Below the pieces are notes generated by a model, which was not told where the DNA came from, ran no database searches, and saw nothing but the letters and a program-made list of their open reading frames with translations. A DNA stretch of 64,000 nucleotides from Candidatus Obscuribacterales bacterium (GTDB lineage Bacteria; Cyanobacteriota; Vampirovibrionia; Obscuribacterales; Obscuribacteraceae): contig JAIEQI010000031.1 of assembly GCA_019747875.1 (NCBI GenBank), forward strand, positions 62,001 through 126,000, read 5' to 3'. The translations under genes and the position numbers were made by a program. Each line of letters opens with the position of its first letter. The first letter of the stretch is position 1. Positions 8,475 to 16,895 of the stretch are shown here, piece after piece.

Positions 8475-10652
8475 ATGAACACCCTGCTCAAACCCGTTCA
8501 AGAATCAAAAGATAGGATCGCCAGGCTGCTTGGCAATTCACCGCGCCAAAAACCGACGCGGAATCAACTCTTGACCATCGGGCTAGTCGGCGTACCTCTC
8601 GCCGTCGGCAGCGTGTTAGCCATCAAGTTTTTGGCAACCCTTCCAGCAGCTGACCTGGATAAGGGGCTTACAGTGCATGATCGTGCCGGCAAGATCGTAT
8701 GCACAATGCTGGGCGAGAATCGCATTTCTGAAACCATTCCATTGAAGAGTATGTCTCCGCACCTGAAGAAAGCGGTGTTGGCCGCTGAAGATGGCAGCTT
8801 CTACAAACATAGCGGCATTGATTTGGCTGGAATAGCACGCGCTCTTGTTGCAGACATTTCCTCCAAGAAGATGGTTCAAGGCGGGTCGACAATCACGCAA
8901 CAACTTGCGAAAGTACTCTACTTCGAAACGAGCCCACGAACTATCCCTCAAAAGATCCGAGAAACGATTCTTGCTTTTCAGCTCGAGTCAAAATACTCGA
9001 AAGATAAGATTCTCGATTCGTATTTGAATAATATCTACCTGGGTCAAGGCGCTTATGGCGTCGAACGCGCCGCGCGAACATACTTTGGCAAAAGCGCATC
9101 GCAACTGGATCTTGCCGAATCTAGCTGCCTGGCCGCGATGATAGCTTCGCCATCCGTTCTCAGTCAACTAACTCATCGGAAAGAACTTATCCAGCGTCAG
9201 CAAAATATACTCGACGAAATGGTGTCAGACAAAACTATAAGCAAAGCACAGGCTGATGCGGCCAAGAAAAAGCAGCTGAAATTCAAAGTTGCTACCAACT
9301 CTGCTCCAGCATACATGAGCTTTCTAGATTGTGTAAGCAATCAACTTGAACGAGTCACAAAGACGGATCATCCATACACTCGCGGATGGCACGTCTACAC
9401 GACTATGGATCAAGCGGCCCAAAGAGCAGCGTACAAAGAATTAACAGATGGTGTGAAAAGAGCCCCCAAAGGAGTAACGCAAGGAGCCCTGGTATCACTT
9501 TCAGTGAGTGATGGCTCTGTGCTCGCTCTTGTCGGAGGCAGAGGCAGTAAAGATAGCAGTCAATTCAATAGAGCGATTGCTCCGCACACAACAGGTTCAG
9601 CATTCAAGCCGTTTGTATACCTCGCGGCGCTTGAGGAGCATCGGATTGAACCAGACTCGGTAATTCTGGACGCTCCATTCGATCGCAGTAGCACCGCATC
9701 ATACGACCCAGCCAACTTTGATGGTCATTACATGGGTTGGATGTCCATCCGCCGTGCGCTGGCGCTTTCAAGAAATACCTGCGCCGTGCGCATACTGGAT
9801 TTGGTAGGCGCGAACAAAGTAGCCGAAACTGCAAACAAAGCAGGAATAAATTCAAATATGTATCAGGGTCCGTCGCTTGCTTTGGGAGCTTGTGCTGCGA
9901 CTCCGCTAGAAATGGCAACCGCATACTCAACACTGGCCAGAAGCGGGACTTACATTGAATCATCCATGATCAACAGAGTGACCGACGCTAACGACAAAAC
10001 GATTTTCGAGCGCAATCCCGAAGGAAAAAAAGTGCTTTCCACCGAGGCCTGCGCACAGCTGGTAGACGTGCTTCAGGATGTAGTGGAGAAGGGCACAGGT
10101 ACAAGAGCAAGACTATATGAACGTCCCGTAGCAGGCAAAACAGGCACCTCAGATGGTGCTCGCGACCTATGGTTTGTTGGGTTCACGCCAGATACTGTTA
10201 GCGCGGTCTGGATGGGAAACGATCACAACAAACGTATTCCGGGGATGTCGGTAACGGGGGGCACTGTAGCAGCCGGAGTTTGGCGAAACTACATGCAGGC
10301 ATTCTACAAAGCGCATCCAACATCGCCTGGACGCTTTGAGCCACCAATGAACCCGCTGATGGATGATTCTTCATCCTTCACACTTTTCTCTGAACCTTCT
10401 TCCCTGTTCAGCGAAGCCGGAGAGTTTGTCGAAGCATTGATCGAGCCGGACGGAACTATTATTGAAGCGCTGCCATTCTTTGGGCGAGGCGATGACCGCG
10501 GGGTTCGAAGATCGTATGAGGTAGGTAGAGAAGCTCAGTACAGATCCCGACATCACGACATGGACGAAGAGTTCTTTGAAGAGAAAAAGAAGAAGAATAA
10601 ACGTCCTGGACCGATCAAGAAATTATTCAAGAAGCTAACGGATTGGTTCTAG
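8475..10652 (+). CDS. Bifunctional class A penicillin-binding protein
   Basis: 725 residues from ATG 8475, preceded by GGCGGAG; the frame is open from 8394. One N-terminal transmembrane helix is followed by a GT51 glycosyltransferase domain: EDGSFYKHSGIDL near residue 105, GGSTITQQLAK near 135, then YLNNIYLGQGAYGVERAA. The transpeptidase domain shows all three active-site motifs: SAFK near 373, SRN near 430 and KTGTSDG near 553. It polymerises lipid II and cross-links peptidoglycan at the outer face of the inner membrane. The last ~35 residues are strongly charged and basic (EEKKKKNKRPGPIKKLFKK), an extension beyond the catalytic domains. It is monocistronic as far as can be seen. Confidence 0.95.
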   Translation: MNTLLKPVQESKDRIARLLGNSPRQKPTRNQLLTIGLVGVPLAVGSVLAIKFLATLPAADLDKGLTVHDRAGKIVCTMLGENRISETIPLKSMSPHLKKAVLAAEDGSFYKHSGIDLAGIARALVADISSKKMVQGGSTITQQLAKVLYFETSPRTIPQKIRETILAFQLESKYSKDKILDSYLNNIYLGQGAYGVERAARTYFGKSASQLDLAESSCLAAMIASPSVLSQLTHRKELIQRQQNILDEMVSDKTISKAQADAAKKKQLKFKVATNSAPAYMSFLDCVSNQLERVTKTDHPYTRGWHVYTTMDQAAQRAAYKELTDGVKRAPKGVTQGALVSLSVSDGSVLALVGGRGSKDSSQFNRAIAPHTTGSAFKPFVYLAALEEHRIEPDSVILDAPFDRSSTASYDPANFDGHYMGWMSIRRALALSRNTCAVRILDLVGANKVAETANKAGINSNMYQGPSLALGACAATPLEMATAYSTLARSGTYIESSMINRVTDANDKTIFERNPEGKKVLSTEACAQLVDVLQDVVEKGTGTRARLYERPVAGKTGTSDGARDLWFVGFTPDTVSAVWMGNDHNKRIPGMSVTGGTVAAGVWRNYMQAFYKAHPTSPGRFEPPMNPLMDDSSSFTLFSEPSSLFSEAGEFVEALIEPDGTIIEALPFFGRGDDRGVRRSYEVGREAQYRSRHHDMDEEFFEEKKKKNKRPGPIKKLFKKLTDWF

Positions 10653-10951
10653 GCTCGGCTTAGCGAAGAGCTCACAACAGTTACCAGATCTAGTAAGCCA
10701 ATAGGATGACCTGAGGCGTCTTAGTCCAAATACGCAATTAGGACGAGGTGTGACCGAGGCAGACTTGTTGCGGTCGCGGCTCCGCATCCACTAACGATCC
10801 AGCGATGGTCAACGGTAAGAGCTGATGTGGATAAACTCGTGACAGCGCTCTATTGGTGTGGTTCGGGATACTAATTTTGGCAAGACAACCCTCGTATGTT
10901 TCACACCGGAGAAATGAAATCGACAGCAGCATTGCCGAAGAAACTTCTCTT

Positions 10952-10986
10952 CAAAAAAAATGCCCTGGACCACTTGGATCCAGGGC
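10952..10986 (-). terminator. Bidirectional intrinsic terminator
   Basis: An eight-base stem GCCCTGGA/TCCAGGGC has a run of eight T on the minus strand and CTCTTTTT on the plus strand. It ends the secreted-protein gene at 11024. The roughly 300 bases between the PBP stop and this hairpin contain no supported gene. Confidence 0.8.
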
Positions 10987-11023
10987 TCTCTTTTTCGCGT
11001 TGTTGTTCGTTCAAACTTCGCTT

Positions 11024-11698
11024 TTAGAAGTACCAGCCACGAGTGGCCATACCATTTCGATCGTTCAATTCAGTGTTGAAATGCATTTGGAATTGATCGA
11101 TTTGATTTCTCAATTGGTTTCTTTCAAACCTGGTGAGTCCACCCATATTGAGCTGAGCAAGGCGAGTGTTCAACCTGTTCAACTCACCGCGCAAAGCACG
11201 GTACTCAGAACTGGACAGTCGTCCATTGGCACGGTTGCGCTCAAGTCGCGATGACAGATTGCTCAATTGAGCATTCAAGTCTCTACCGAAGCCAGGTCCG
11301 TAGGTAACACCATATGTATTTGTTACGCCGACGGTTGCAAGAGACGACAAACTGGTGTCAATAGAATTCATTCCGTTGATCAAATTCTGTGTTTCAGCAA
11401 CACTGAGAAATCCATCAGCAATAGCATTAATTTGCGCATTGCGGTTGGCATCCAGCTGTGCCCGCATCGAAGCTGCTTGTGCCATGTTGATTTGGCCGGC
11501 ATTCAAAGCTGCGGTGATTTTATTTTCCATTACAGCTCTCTGGTTATCCAGATTAGCTCTTGTTTGCTCTTGCACAGCGCTTAAATGATTGCGTCCTGTA
11601 CCGAAGCCGAAGTATTGTGCATTAGCATCGGTCGCCATGAAAAGTCCGAGGCTGAAAGCGAGTACATTCGCTCCTGCGATTATTTTCAGAAAAGACAT
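11024..11698 (-). CDS. Secreted helical protein of unknown function
   Basis: 224 residues with a clear signal peptide (FSLGLFMATDANA then QYFGF). GGGAGGAAG precedes the ATG. The mature part is almost all helix and rich in Asn, Gln, Arg and Leu. Repeated segments resemble SSRLERNRANGRLSSSEYRALRGELNRLNTRLAQ, and it contains two elements of the type 'NGRLSSxEYxAL' and 'DGFLSVAETQNL'. Such short charged helices suggest an extended periplasmic or extracellular protein. I do not recognise the family. It is monocistronic, with a strong terminator downstream. Confidence 0.78.
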   Translation of the reverse strand: MSFLKIIAGANVLAFSLGLFMATDANAQYFGFGTGRNHLSAVQEQTRANLDNQRAVMENKITAALNAGQINMAQAASMRAQLDANRNAQINAIADGFLSVAETQNLINGMNSIDTSLSSLATVGVTNTYGVTYGPGFGRDLNAQLSNLSSRLERNRANGRLSSSEYRALRGELNRLNTRLAQLNMGGLTRFERNQLRNQIDQFQMHFNTELNDRNGMATRGWYF

Positions 11699-11862
11699 TC
11701 GCTCTTCCTCCCTTCGAGTCTAATTGAGGGGCGCCCAATTGATTTCCATGCATATGGATTTAACGACGAGCTTGATCTTCTGAAGTTCCATCTAATTTCG
11801 AGCGTCAACAGCACATACTCGACGTTCAGATAAAATACTTGCGCATCATTTTAAAGTAGTAA

Positions 11863-11894
11863 GTTGAAGCCACCTTTTTCAAGATGGCTTCAAC
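11863..11894 (-). terminator. Hairpin after 11926 gene
   Basis: Perfect 10-base arms GTTGAAGCCA/TGGCTTCAAC with a 12-base loop lie 32 bases beyond the stop of the minus-strand gene. The T-tract is weak, so the hairpin may act as a processing or stability element rather than a terminator. Confidence 0.5.
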
Positions 11895-11925
11895 GGGCTT
11901 ATCGCGTCCAAATTCAGATAGCTAA

Positions 11926-12477
11926 TTAGCCGGCTGCTGGTGCAAACCGCACTTTGTTTTTGCGGCGATGATCCTCTCCGATTATTCCGAGTTCGGAGGC
12001 TCCCTCGCCTTTCAATACTTTCTCTGCGACTCGCAATTCAGTCATGTTATCCACATGAACCGACATAAGAGTACTTGCCATAACAGCGCGCCGTTCGTAC
12101 TTTTTCACTACGTACTCAATCATGCTAGCCCCGACGAGCATGCCGATCAATCCTGCGATACCAGCACACAGCGCGACCGTTGCAAGAGCAGCGAACGCCG
12201 GAGAGTTAGTGAAAATATTTTCGATCTCAGGCACTCCGATGTATCGCGATGCAGCGACGTAACTAAATGCCAATCCAACGATCAAACCGAGCGTCAAACC
12301 GATAGCCACGCCTTGCAACAGTTTAGTACGTTTCAAAAAGCCTAGTTCTGATGCACCATATTCGTCAGGCATTAACAACGAAATATCGTCAGACGTGAAG
12401 CCGGCTCGCTTCAGTGCATCACATGCTCTTTGACATTGCTCCGCACTAGATAGAGTTGCTATAACAGCATTCTGCAT
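11926..12477 (-). CDS. Two-helix membrane protein with stress-protein-like N-terminus
   Basis: 183 residues. The N-terminus (VIATLSSAEQCQRACDALKRAGFTSDDISLLMPD) follows the alpha/beta pattern of general-stress-protein 17M-like and related domains. Two hydrophobic, glycine-rich segments follow (LLQGVAIGLTLGLIVGLAF and AALATVALCAGIAGLIGMLV). A C-terminal region, MSVHVDNMTELRVAEKVLKGEGASELGII, looks like the second half of the same fold. So a ferredoxin-like domain is probably split by a transmembrane hairpin. The sequence AACCTCCTTAG-like on the minus strand (TAAGGAGGTTGGCTT before the ATG) is a near-perfect ribosome-binding site. Function unknown. Confidence 0.78.
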   Translation of the reverse strand: MQNAVIATLSSAEQCQRACDALKRAGFTSDDISLLMPDEYGASELGFLKRTKLLQGVAIGLTLGLIVGLAFSYVAASRYIGVPEIENIFTNSPAFAALATVALCAGIAGLIGMLVGASMIEYVVKKYERRAVMASTLMSVHVDNMTELRVAEKVLKGEGASELGIIGEDHRRKNKVRFAPAAG

Positions 12478-12775
12478 AAAGCCAACCTCCTTAGCCTGGG
12501 CAGGCGCGCGGGAACGATCTGATCGATGCGCGTTGCTCTCAGGGGTTATAAATGAATCTTGTAAATTGCATTTTCAGCGGGATCAGCAGCTAGGCTGATT
12601 TTGAAATGCATGAGTTGTGACGGAGCAAGTGTCTTCTTGTTCCCGAACAGCGTCTAACAGAGTAGGTCAAATCGGCTGGCGTAGGGGAAATTTGCTAATT
12701 CCAGGGTAAACACCAAAGACGGCAATAGGCAGCAGGCTGCTAAACTTAGTAGCGTTCAGACGATGAGAGATAGCC

Positions 12776-14578
12776 ATGTCATTAATTAGCCGCTGTTTAT
12801 GCATCTGCGTAACCGCAATGCTCTTCTTCGCACAGAGTTTGAATGCCCAGAGCGCTAGTTCGGTATCGAGAGATAGCTCTTATAGCAAGGCACAACCACT
12901 GAGCGCGCTAGCCAAAATGCCCGTCAAAGAGCTGACGGTTTTCAAAGATGGGCATTCATTCGTCTTGCACGAGGGCAGCATGCCCGTTGACGCTGACGGC
13001 AATGTGGTGATGGACTACCTGCCCACGCCAGTGCTCGGAACCTTCTGGCCATTCTCAAATGATAAGGATGCGAAATTGTCGGCAGTTGTGGCCAGCCAGA
13101 GAAAAGTTTTGATTCCAAAAACGGCGTTGAGCGTCCAGCAATTTATTCAGGCTAATCCGGGAGCGCAAGTTCAAGTGACGGAGATTCGCAATCCCGGCAG
13201 CCAGGGCGCCAGCACGATTACCTACGATGCGCAGATTGTCGGCATTCCTGTGAGAACATCTGAGGAACTGGAATCCACAAATCCACCTAACAGCGGCGAA
13301 CGGTTACCTGAGTATGGCGATCTGGTTCTTCTAAAGACTGCAAGCGGCACAGCAACAGTGCCCCTCAACAAAATCGAATACATTACATTCAAAGAGAATT
13401 TCGAATCAAAAGTCTCGTCGACTGAGTTTCGAAATCTACTTACCCTAAAAATGGACTGGAAAGGCCAACCCGGAAAGAATGCTGATGTAGGCATGATGTA
13501 TCTCCAACGCGGCTTACGCTGGATTCCAGAGTACAAGATAAGCATTGATGGAAAAGGAAACGCGCACTTAAAACTCCAGGCGACACTGGTAAATGATCTG
13601 ACGGACCTGAATGATGTCACCATGAACTTAGTGGTTGGAGTTCCAACATTTGCATTTAAGGACGATACAGATCCAATAGCCTTACAGCAGGTGCTGGTGG
13701 AAACGGCAAGGCGTGCGACGCGAAGTGAGTTCAGAAACTCAATGAGTAATGCGATCATGTCGCAGGTCGCTTCATTTGAAGCAGATGACTCCGCTAGCAC
13801 CCCGCAAGGACCAGAAGTAACAGGAAGCGAAAAAAATGAAGATCTCTTCGTGTTCACGGTTAAGCATGTGACAATCCGCAAGGGACAGAGACTGGTGCTT
13901 CCAGTTTACGAATCAGACTTGAAGTATAAAGATGTTTATACATTGACGCTGCCGTTCAGTCCACCACCGGAAGTGGTGCAGCACTTTAATCAATCGCAGC
14001 AATCACAAGTCGAGCGATTGTTGAAAGCACCGAAGTTCATGCACAAGATTCGCATAAATAACAATTCTGACTTTCCACTCACAACAGCGCCAGCTCTTCT
14101 TCTCAAAAATGAGAAGGTACTTGCTCAAGGCATGATGACCTACACCGCCGTTGGTGCCCCTAACGATCTTGAACTTACAACGGCCGTTGATTTAAAAGTC
14201 AGGAAACAAGACAAGGAAATTAAGCGAACACCAAACGCTGCAACATGGCAAGGCGACCAGTACGGCAAAATTGATCTAGAAGGCACAATCACAGCTACCA
14301 ATTACGGACCACAACCAGCCGATGTCGAAATCGTAAGATACGTTCTTGGTCGGGTCGGCACGGCCGATCGCAACGGCAAAGCAGACATGGTCAATATTTT
14401 TGAGGACTATGAATTCCTACCAAATGGCAGTCCCGAACTGCCAATCTGGTGGAACTGGTACAGCTGGCCAAATTGGTGGAATCGCTTTAACGGCGTCGGT
14501 AAGATTAGCTGGAAAGAAACGATCAAGCCAAAAGAAACTGCCGACTTCCACTACACATGGCATTACTTCTGGCGCTAA
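12776..14578 (+). CDS. Secreted DUF4139-type protein
   Basis: 600 residues with an N-terminal signal peptide (CLCICVTAMLFFAQSLNAQ). The N-terminal part begins with KELTVFKDGHSFVLHEG, like the start of DUF4139/mucoidy-inhibitor-like proteins. The central part carries MMYLQRGLRWIPEYKISIDGKG followed by LQATLVNDLTDLNDVTMNLVVG, the characteristic 'W.P.Y.....' and 'N.tgedw..v.l.l..g' pattern of DUF4139. The C-terminus is tryptophan-rich (PIWWNWYSWPNWWNRF). Members are beta-rich envelope proteins of unknown function. The gene is monocistronic; the 298 bases before it hold no other gene. Confidence 0.8.
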   Translation: MSLISRCLCICVTAMLFFAQSLNAQSASSVSRDSSYSKAQPLSALAKMPVKELTVFKDGHSFVLHEGSMPVDADGNVVMDYLPTPVLGTFWPFSNDKDAKLSAVVASQRKVLIPKTALSVQQFIQANPGAQVQVTEIRNPGSQGASTITYDAQIVGIPVRTSEELESTNPPNSGERLPEYGDLVLLKTASGTATVPLNKIEYITFKENFESKVSSTEFRNLLTLKMDWKGQPGKNADVGMMYLQRGLRWIPEYKISIDGKGNAHLKLQATLVNDLTDLNDVTMNLVVGVPTFAFKDDTDPIALQQVLVETARRATRSEFRNSMSNAIMSQVASFEADDSASTPQGPEVTGSEKNEDLFVFTVKHVTIRKGQRLVLPVYESDLKYKDVYTLTLPFSPPPEVVQHFNQSQQSQVERLLKAPKFMHKIRINNNSDFPLTTAPALLLKNEKVLAQGMMTYTAVGAPNDLELTTAVDLKVRKQDKEIKRTPNAATWQGDQYGKIDLEGTITATNYGPQPADVEIVRYVLGRVGTADRNGKADMVNIFEDYEFLPNGSPELPIWWNWYSWPNWWNRFNGVGKISWKETIKPKETADFHYTWHYFWR

Positions 14579-14697
14579 TCAATCAAATTTTTCCAATCAA
14601 GTAGGCAACGAGACAAGCCAATTAGGCGGGCGTCGACATGCTCCGCACCGCTTCGGACACTTTGTCCACTGATGCGCTATCAGAATCGTTAACCGAG

Positions 14698-15063
14698 CTA
14701 TTTCTTAGGCTTAATGTCGTATTCACCGACCATTCCGTTGCTCTTAATTTCTAGATCAAGAACAAACTTAGAATTGCCCGAGCTCATTTTCTGTTTAATA
14801 TCTTTGAGGAAATTCGACATATTTGCCGTGCCATCATAACCGTATGGATGCTCCGCATCGTAAGCCTGCAAGACATCATTTTTCGCATTTGCCGGACGAT
14901 TAGTTCGAAGATGTTCCTCGACCGAAGCATAGAGCCAGCTGTTGGCGACCTGCGCCTGCTCCCCAACACTTAGACCAGTTTTCGGGAGCTCTGACTCAAC
15001 ACAGTCTGCAAAATCCTGGGACTTGCCTGAGGTACACTTTTCAAAATCAGGTTGATCGCTCAT
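14698..15063 (-). CDS. Small hypothetical protein
   Basis: 121 residues from ATG 15063 (MSDQPDFEKCTSGKSQDF), with GAGAGGA upstream; the frame is open further up to 15126 but without a signal for an earlier start. It is soluble, acidic, with two Cys near the N-terminus (C..., FADCVESELP) and a C-terminal beta-like tail ending YDIKPKK. Family unknown. It is flanked by gene-free DNA of about 120 and 330 bases. Confidence 0.6.
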   Translation of the reverse strand: MSDQPDFEKCTSGKSQDFADCVESELPKTGLSVGEQAQVANSWLYASVEEHLRTNRPANAKNDVLQAYDAEHPYGYDGTANMSNFLKDIKQKMSSGNSKFVLDLEIKSNGMVGEYDIKPKK

Positions 15064-15391
15064 TGTTCCGTCCTCTCTAAGTAACTTGGAATATACATTC
15101 CAGAAAGTGCAAGTGCCGTGCAACAATTGGACACGGCACTTGCGATTAAAATGCAGCCCCTACAAGGATTGGCGCATTGACTCATCAAAAACCTGACTAT
15201 TGACTTCTGGTTGACTCATCTAAAAGCTGCCCCCCAGGATTTACGAAAGCTACCGGCTACAACCGAAAATACACGATTGGTCTCAAAGGAAAAGCAAATT
15301 CGGCTCCGACAACGAGAGCCGCGTGATGCCACCATCAAGTAGGTAGATCACCGCGAACAAATATTTTGTTCTCACTAGGACGGTGATTTTG

Positions 15392-16180
15392 CTACTTTTT
15401 TTCGCCACAGGCGTTCAAGGAAGTAAGCTGGAGATACCAGAGATAAGTGCCACTATCTACTATCAACATTTGGTCTGCAGCGCGCCAGGTCATAGGCCCG
15501 GCAAGGTAGTCTGAATTATCCAAACTACTGATCATGCGAAGGTGCGAACCCTGAACTGTGTACGTACCCATAGGACCAGCGGCTAGATCATAACGTGTGT
15601 TGGACCAACGGCCTGAATGGCAGAATGATAACGATTGCCCGAAGGACTTCGGAGTCTTTGGAGCTTCTCCTTTCTTTTGAATGCCCATGATCATCCACCC
15701 AGTTCCTGGAATTCTTGGCAGTCCGCCGGACATCGGTGGGTTCAGGGATCCGCCTTCTGCTTTAGCCACTGGGGCAAGCGTAGACCCTGTGTTTGCCGGA
15801 GCTGCGTATGAGCGCGCAGGAGCAGCACTTGCTCTAGCAGGTGCTGCGTAACTCTGCCCTGATGCGTTGGATCTGGCTGCTGCGCTGGGAGCAGGAGCGC
15901 TGGAAGGACGCATGTGAATAACCTGAGCATACTCACCTGCGGGATCTCGAGCGATGTAAGGCGGGTCGCGTTTGACTCTATACACACCATCGGTTATATC
16001 GCCGGGCTTAAAAGGCATGACTACGCCGCCGATCCAACTCCCCATGCCGGTATCATCAACCTCGACCCTGTCTCCGACGTTGTACGTTTGAGCCCAAACT
16101 AGGGTTGTGGCAAAAACAAAGAGAAATAATGTGGTCAAACTGTAGAGTATTGCTGCTCGAACCGAATTTATCTGAGCCAT
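15392..16180 (-). CDS. Secreted protein with SH3/Tudor-like N-terminal domain
   Basis: 262 residues from ATG 16180 (GGGAG six bases upstream); the frame stays open to 16231. A signal peptide ending VWAQ is followed by a small beta-barrel-like domain (YNVGDRVEVDDTGMGSWIGG and then VYRVKRDPPYIARDPAGEYAQV). A 60-residue Ala/Ser/Pro-rich linker contains repeated AAPARS-type units. The C-terminal domain has the wording MIMGIQKKGEAPKTPKSFG. The N-terminal domain looks like the 'conserved-in-planctomycete' Agenet/Tudor-like binding modules. Envelope location is likely; function unknown. Confidence 0.75.
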   Translation of the reverse strand: MAQINSVRAAILYSLTTLFLFVFATTLVWAQTYNVGDRVEVDDTGMGSWIGGVVMPFKPGDITDGVYRVKRDPPYIARDPAGEYAQVIHMRPSSAPAPSAAARSNASGQSYAAPARASAAPARSYAAPANTGSTLAPVAKAEGGSLNPPMSGGLPRIPGTGWMIMGIQKKGEAPKTPKSFGQSLSFCHSGRWSNTRYDLAAGPMGTYTVQGSHLRMISSLDNSDYLAGPMTWRAADQMLIVDSGTYLWYLQLTSLNACGEKK

Positions 16181-16265
16181 ATGTAACTCCCAAAGCTTTT
16201 TGTGAGCAAGCAGCTTACCATCTAGCGTCAAAGCTTAAAAGGGTCCTTTGCCGAACCTTCAACAA

Positions 16266-16877
16266 TTACTTCCAACGAATTGAGAGCATCGCCTTATGGG
16301 CCGCCTGTTCGTACTTAGCAAACTTCTTCACAGGCGCTTGAAAAAAGATTTCTTGGATAGCGGTTCCGGTTCCATCTGAATCGACATACATATGTGAATT
16401 ATCGTGGTCGAGCTCCTTGTAGCGCCCGTCTACAACAAGCACCATCTTCCCGTCGATCAATTTCGTTCGCGGACTTGCAGTATGAAAATCGGCGGGATTG
16501 ATTTTATCTCCAATAATCTCTGCCAACAAGTCAAATTCCGCATGGGTCAACACGTGTTCTGGTTGTTTGAGGATCTTATGAAAAGTTTCGCCGGCGAGTT
16601 TGGATACTCTTCTGCCACGATAATAAAAACCAAGCTGGCAATCGTCGTCCCCCGGAGGGTGAAATTCCTGATATGTGGCCGCATGTTCAGGAGCTTCGCC
16701 AGACACATGTGGCTTGCCGGAAACCCATCCAGAGGGTAATTCCATTGAATCTATTTGCCCCAGATTGGTTAAGTCTGCTTGCGCGCCAATCGCTCTAGCT
16801 GCCAATGTTGCTTTTATCCCCTCAAAGAGTTTCTCCGAATCGTGGCTCCATTTATCTGGCTGCTGTTCCTTTGTCAT
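16266..16877 (-). CDS. Hypothetical partner of the LysM/cysteine-protease protein
   Basis: 203 residues, soluble, no signal peptide. It contains LGFYYRGRRVSKLAGETFHKIL and DHDNSHMYVDSDGTGTAIQEIFF. The C-terminal ~30 residues (APVKKFAKYEQAAHKAMLSIRWK) are helical and basic. The start is preceded by AAGGAGTTAGCTCAA. It begins 18 bases after the stop of the 993-residue protein gene, so the two are one transcription unit. Position and size would suit a chaperone, inhibitor or second secreted component, but nothing in the sequence decides this. Confidence 0.72.
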   Translation of the reverse strand: MTKEQQPDKWSHDSEKLFEGIKATLAARAIGAQADLTNLGQIDSMELPSGWVSGKPHVSGEAPEHAATYQEFHPPGDDDCQLGFYYRGRRVSKLAGETFHKILKQPEHVLTHAEFDLLAEIIGDKINPADFHTASPRTKLIDGKMVLVVDGRYKELDHDNSHMYVDSDGTGTAIQEIFFQAPVKKFAKYEQAAHKAMLSIRWK

Positions 16878-16895
16878 TTGAGCTAACTCCTTGGA

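Noticed and set aside
13222-13881. 219-codon minus-strand frame
   Set aside because: Lies entirely opposite the DUF4139 gene; translation without motif.
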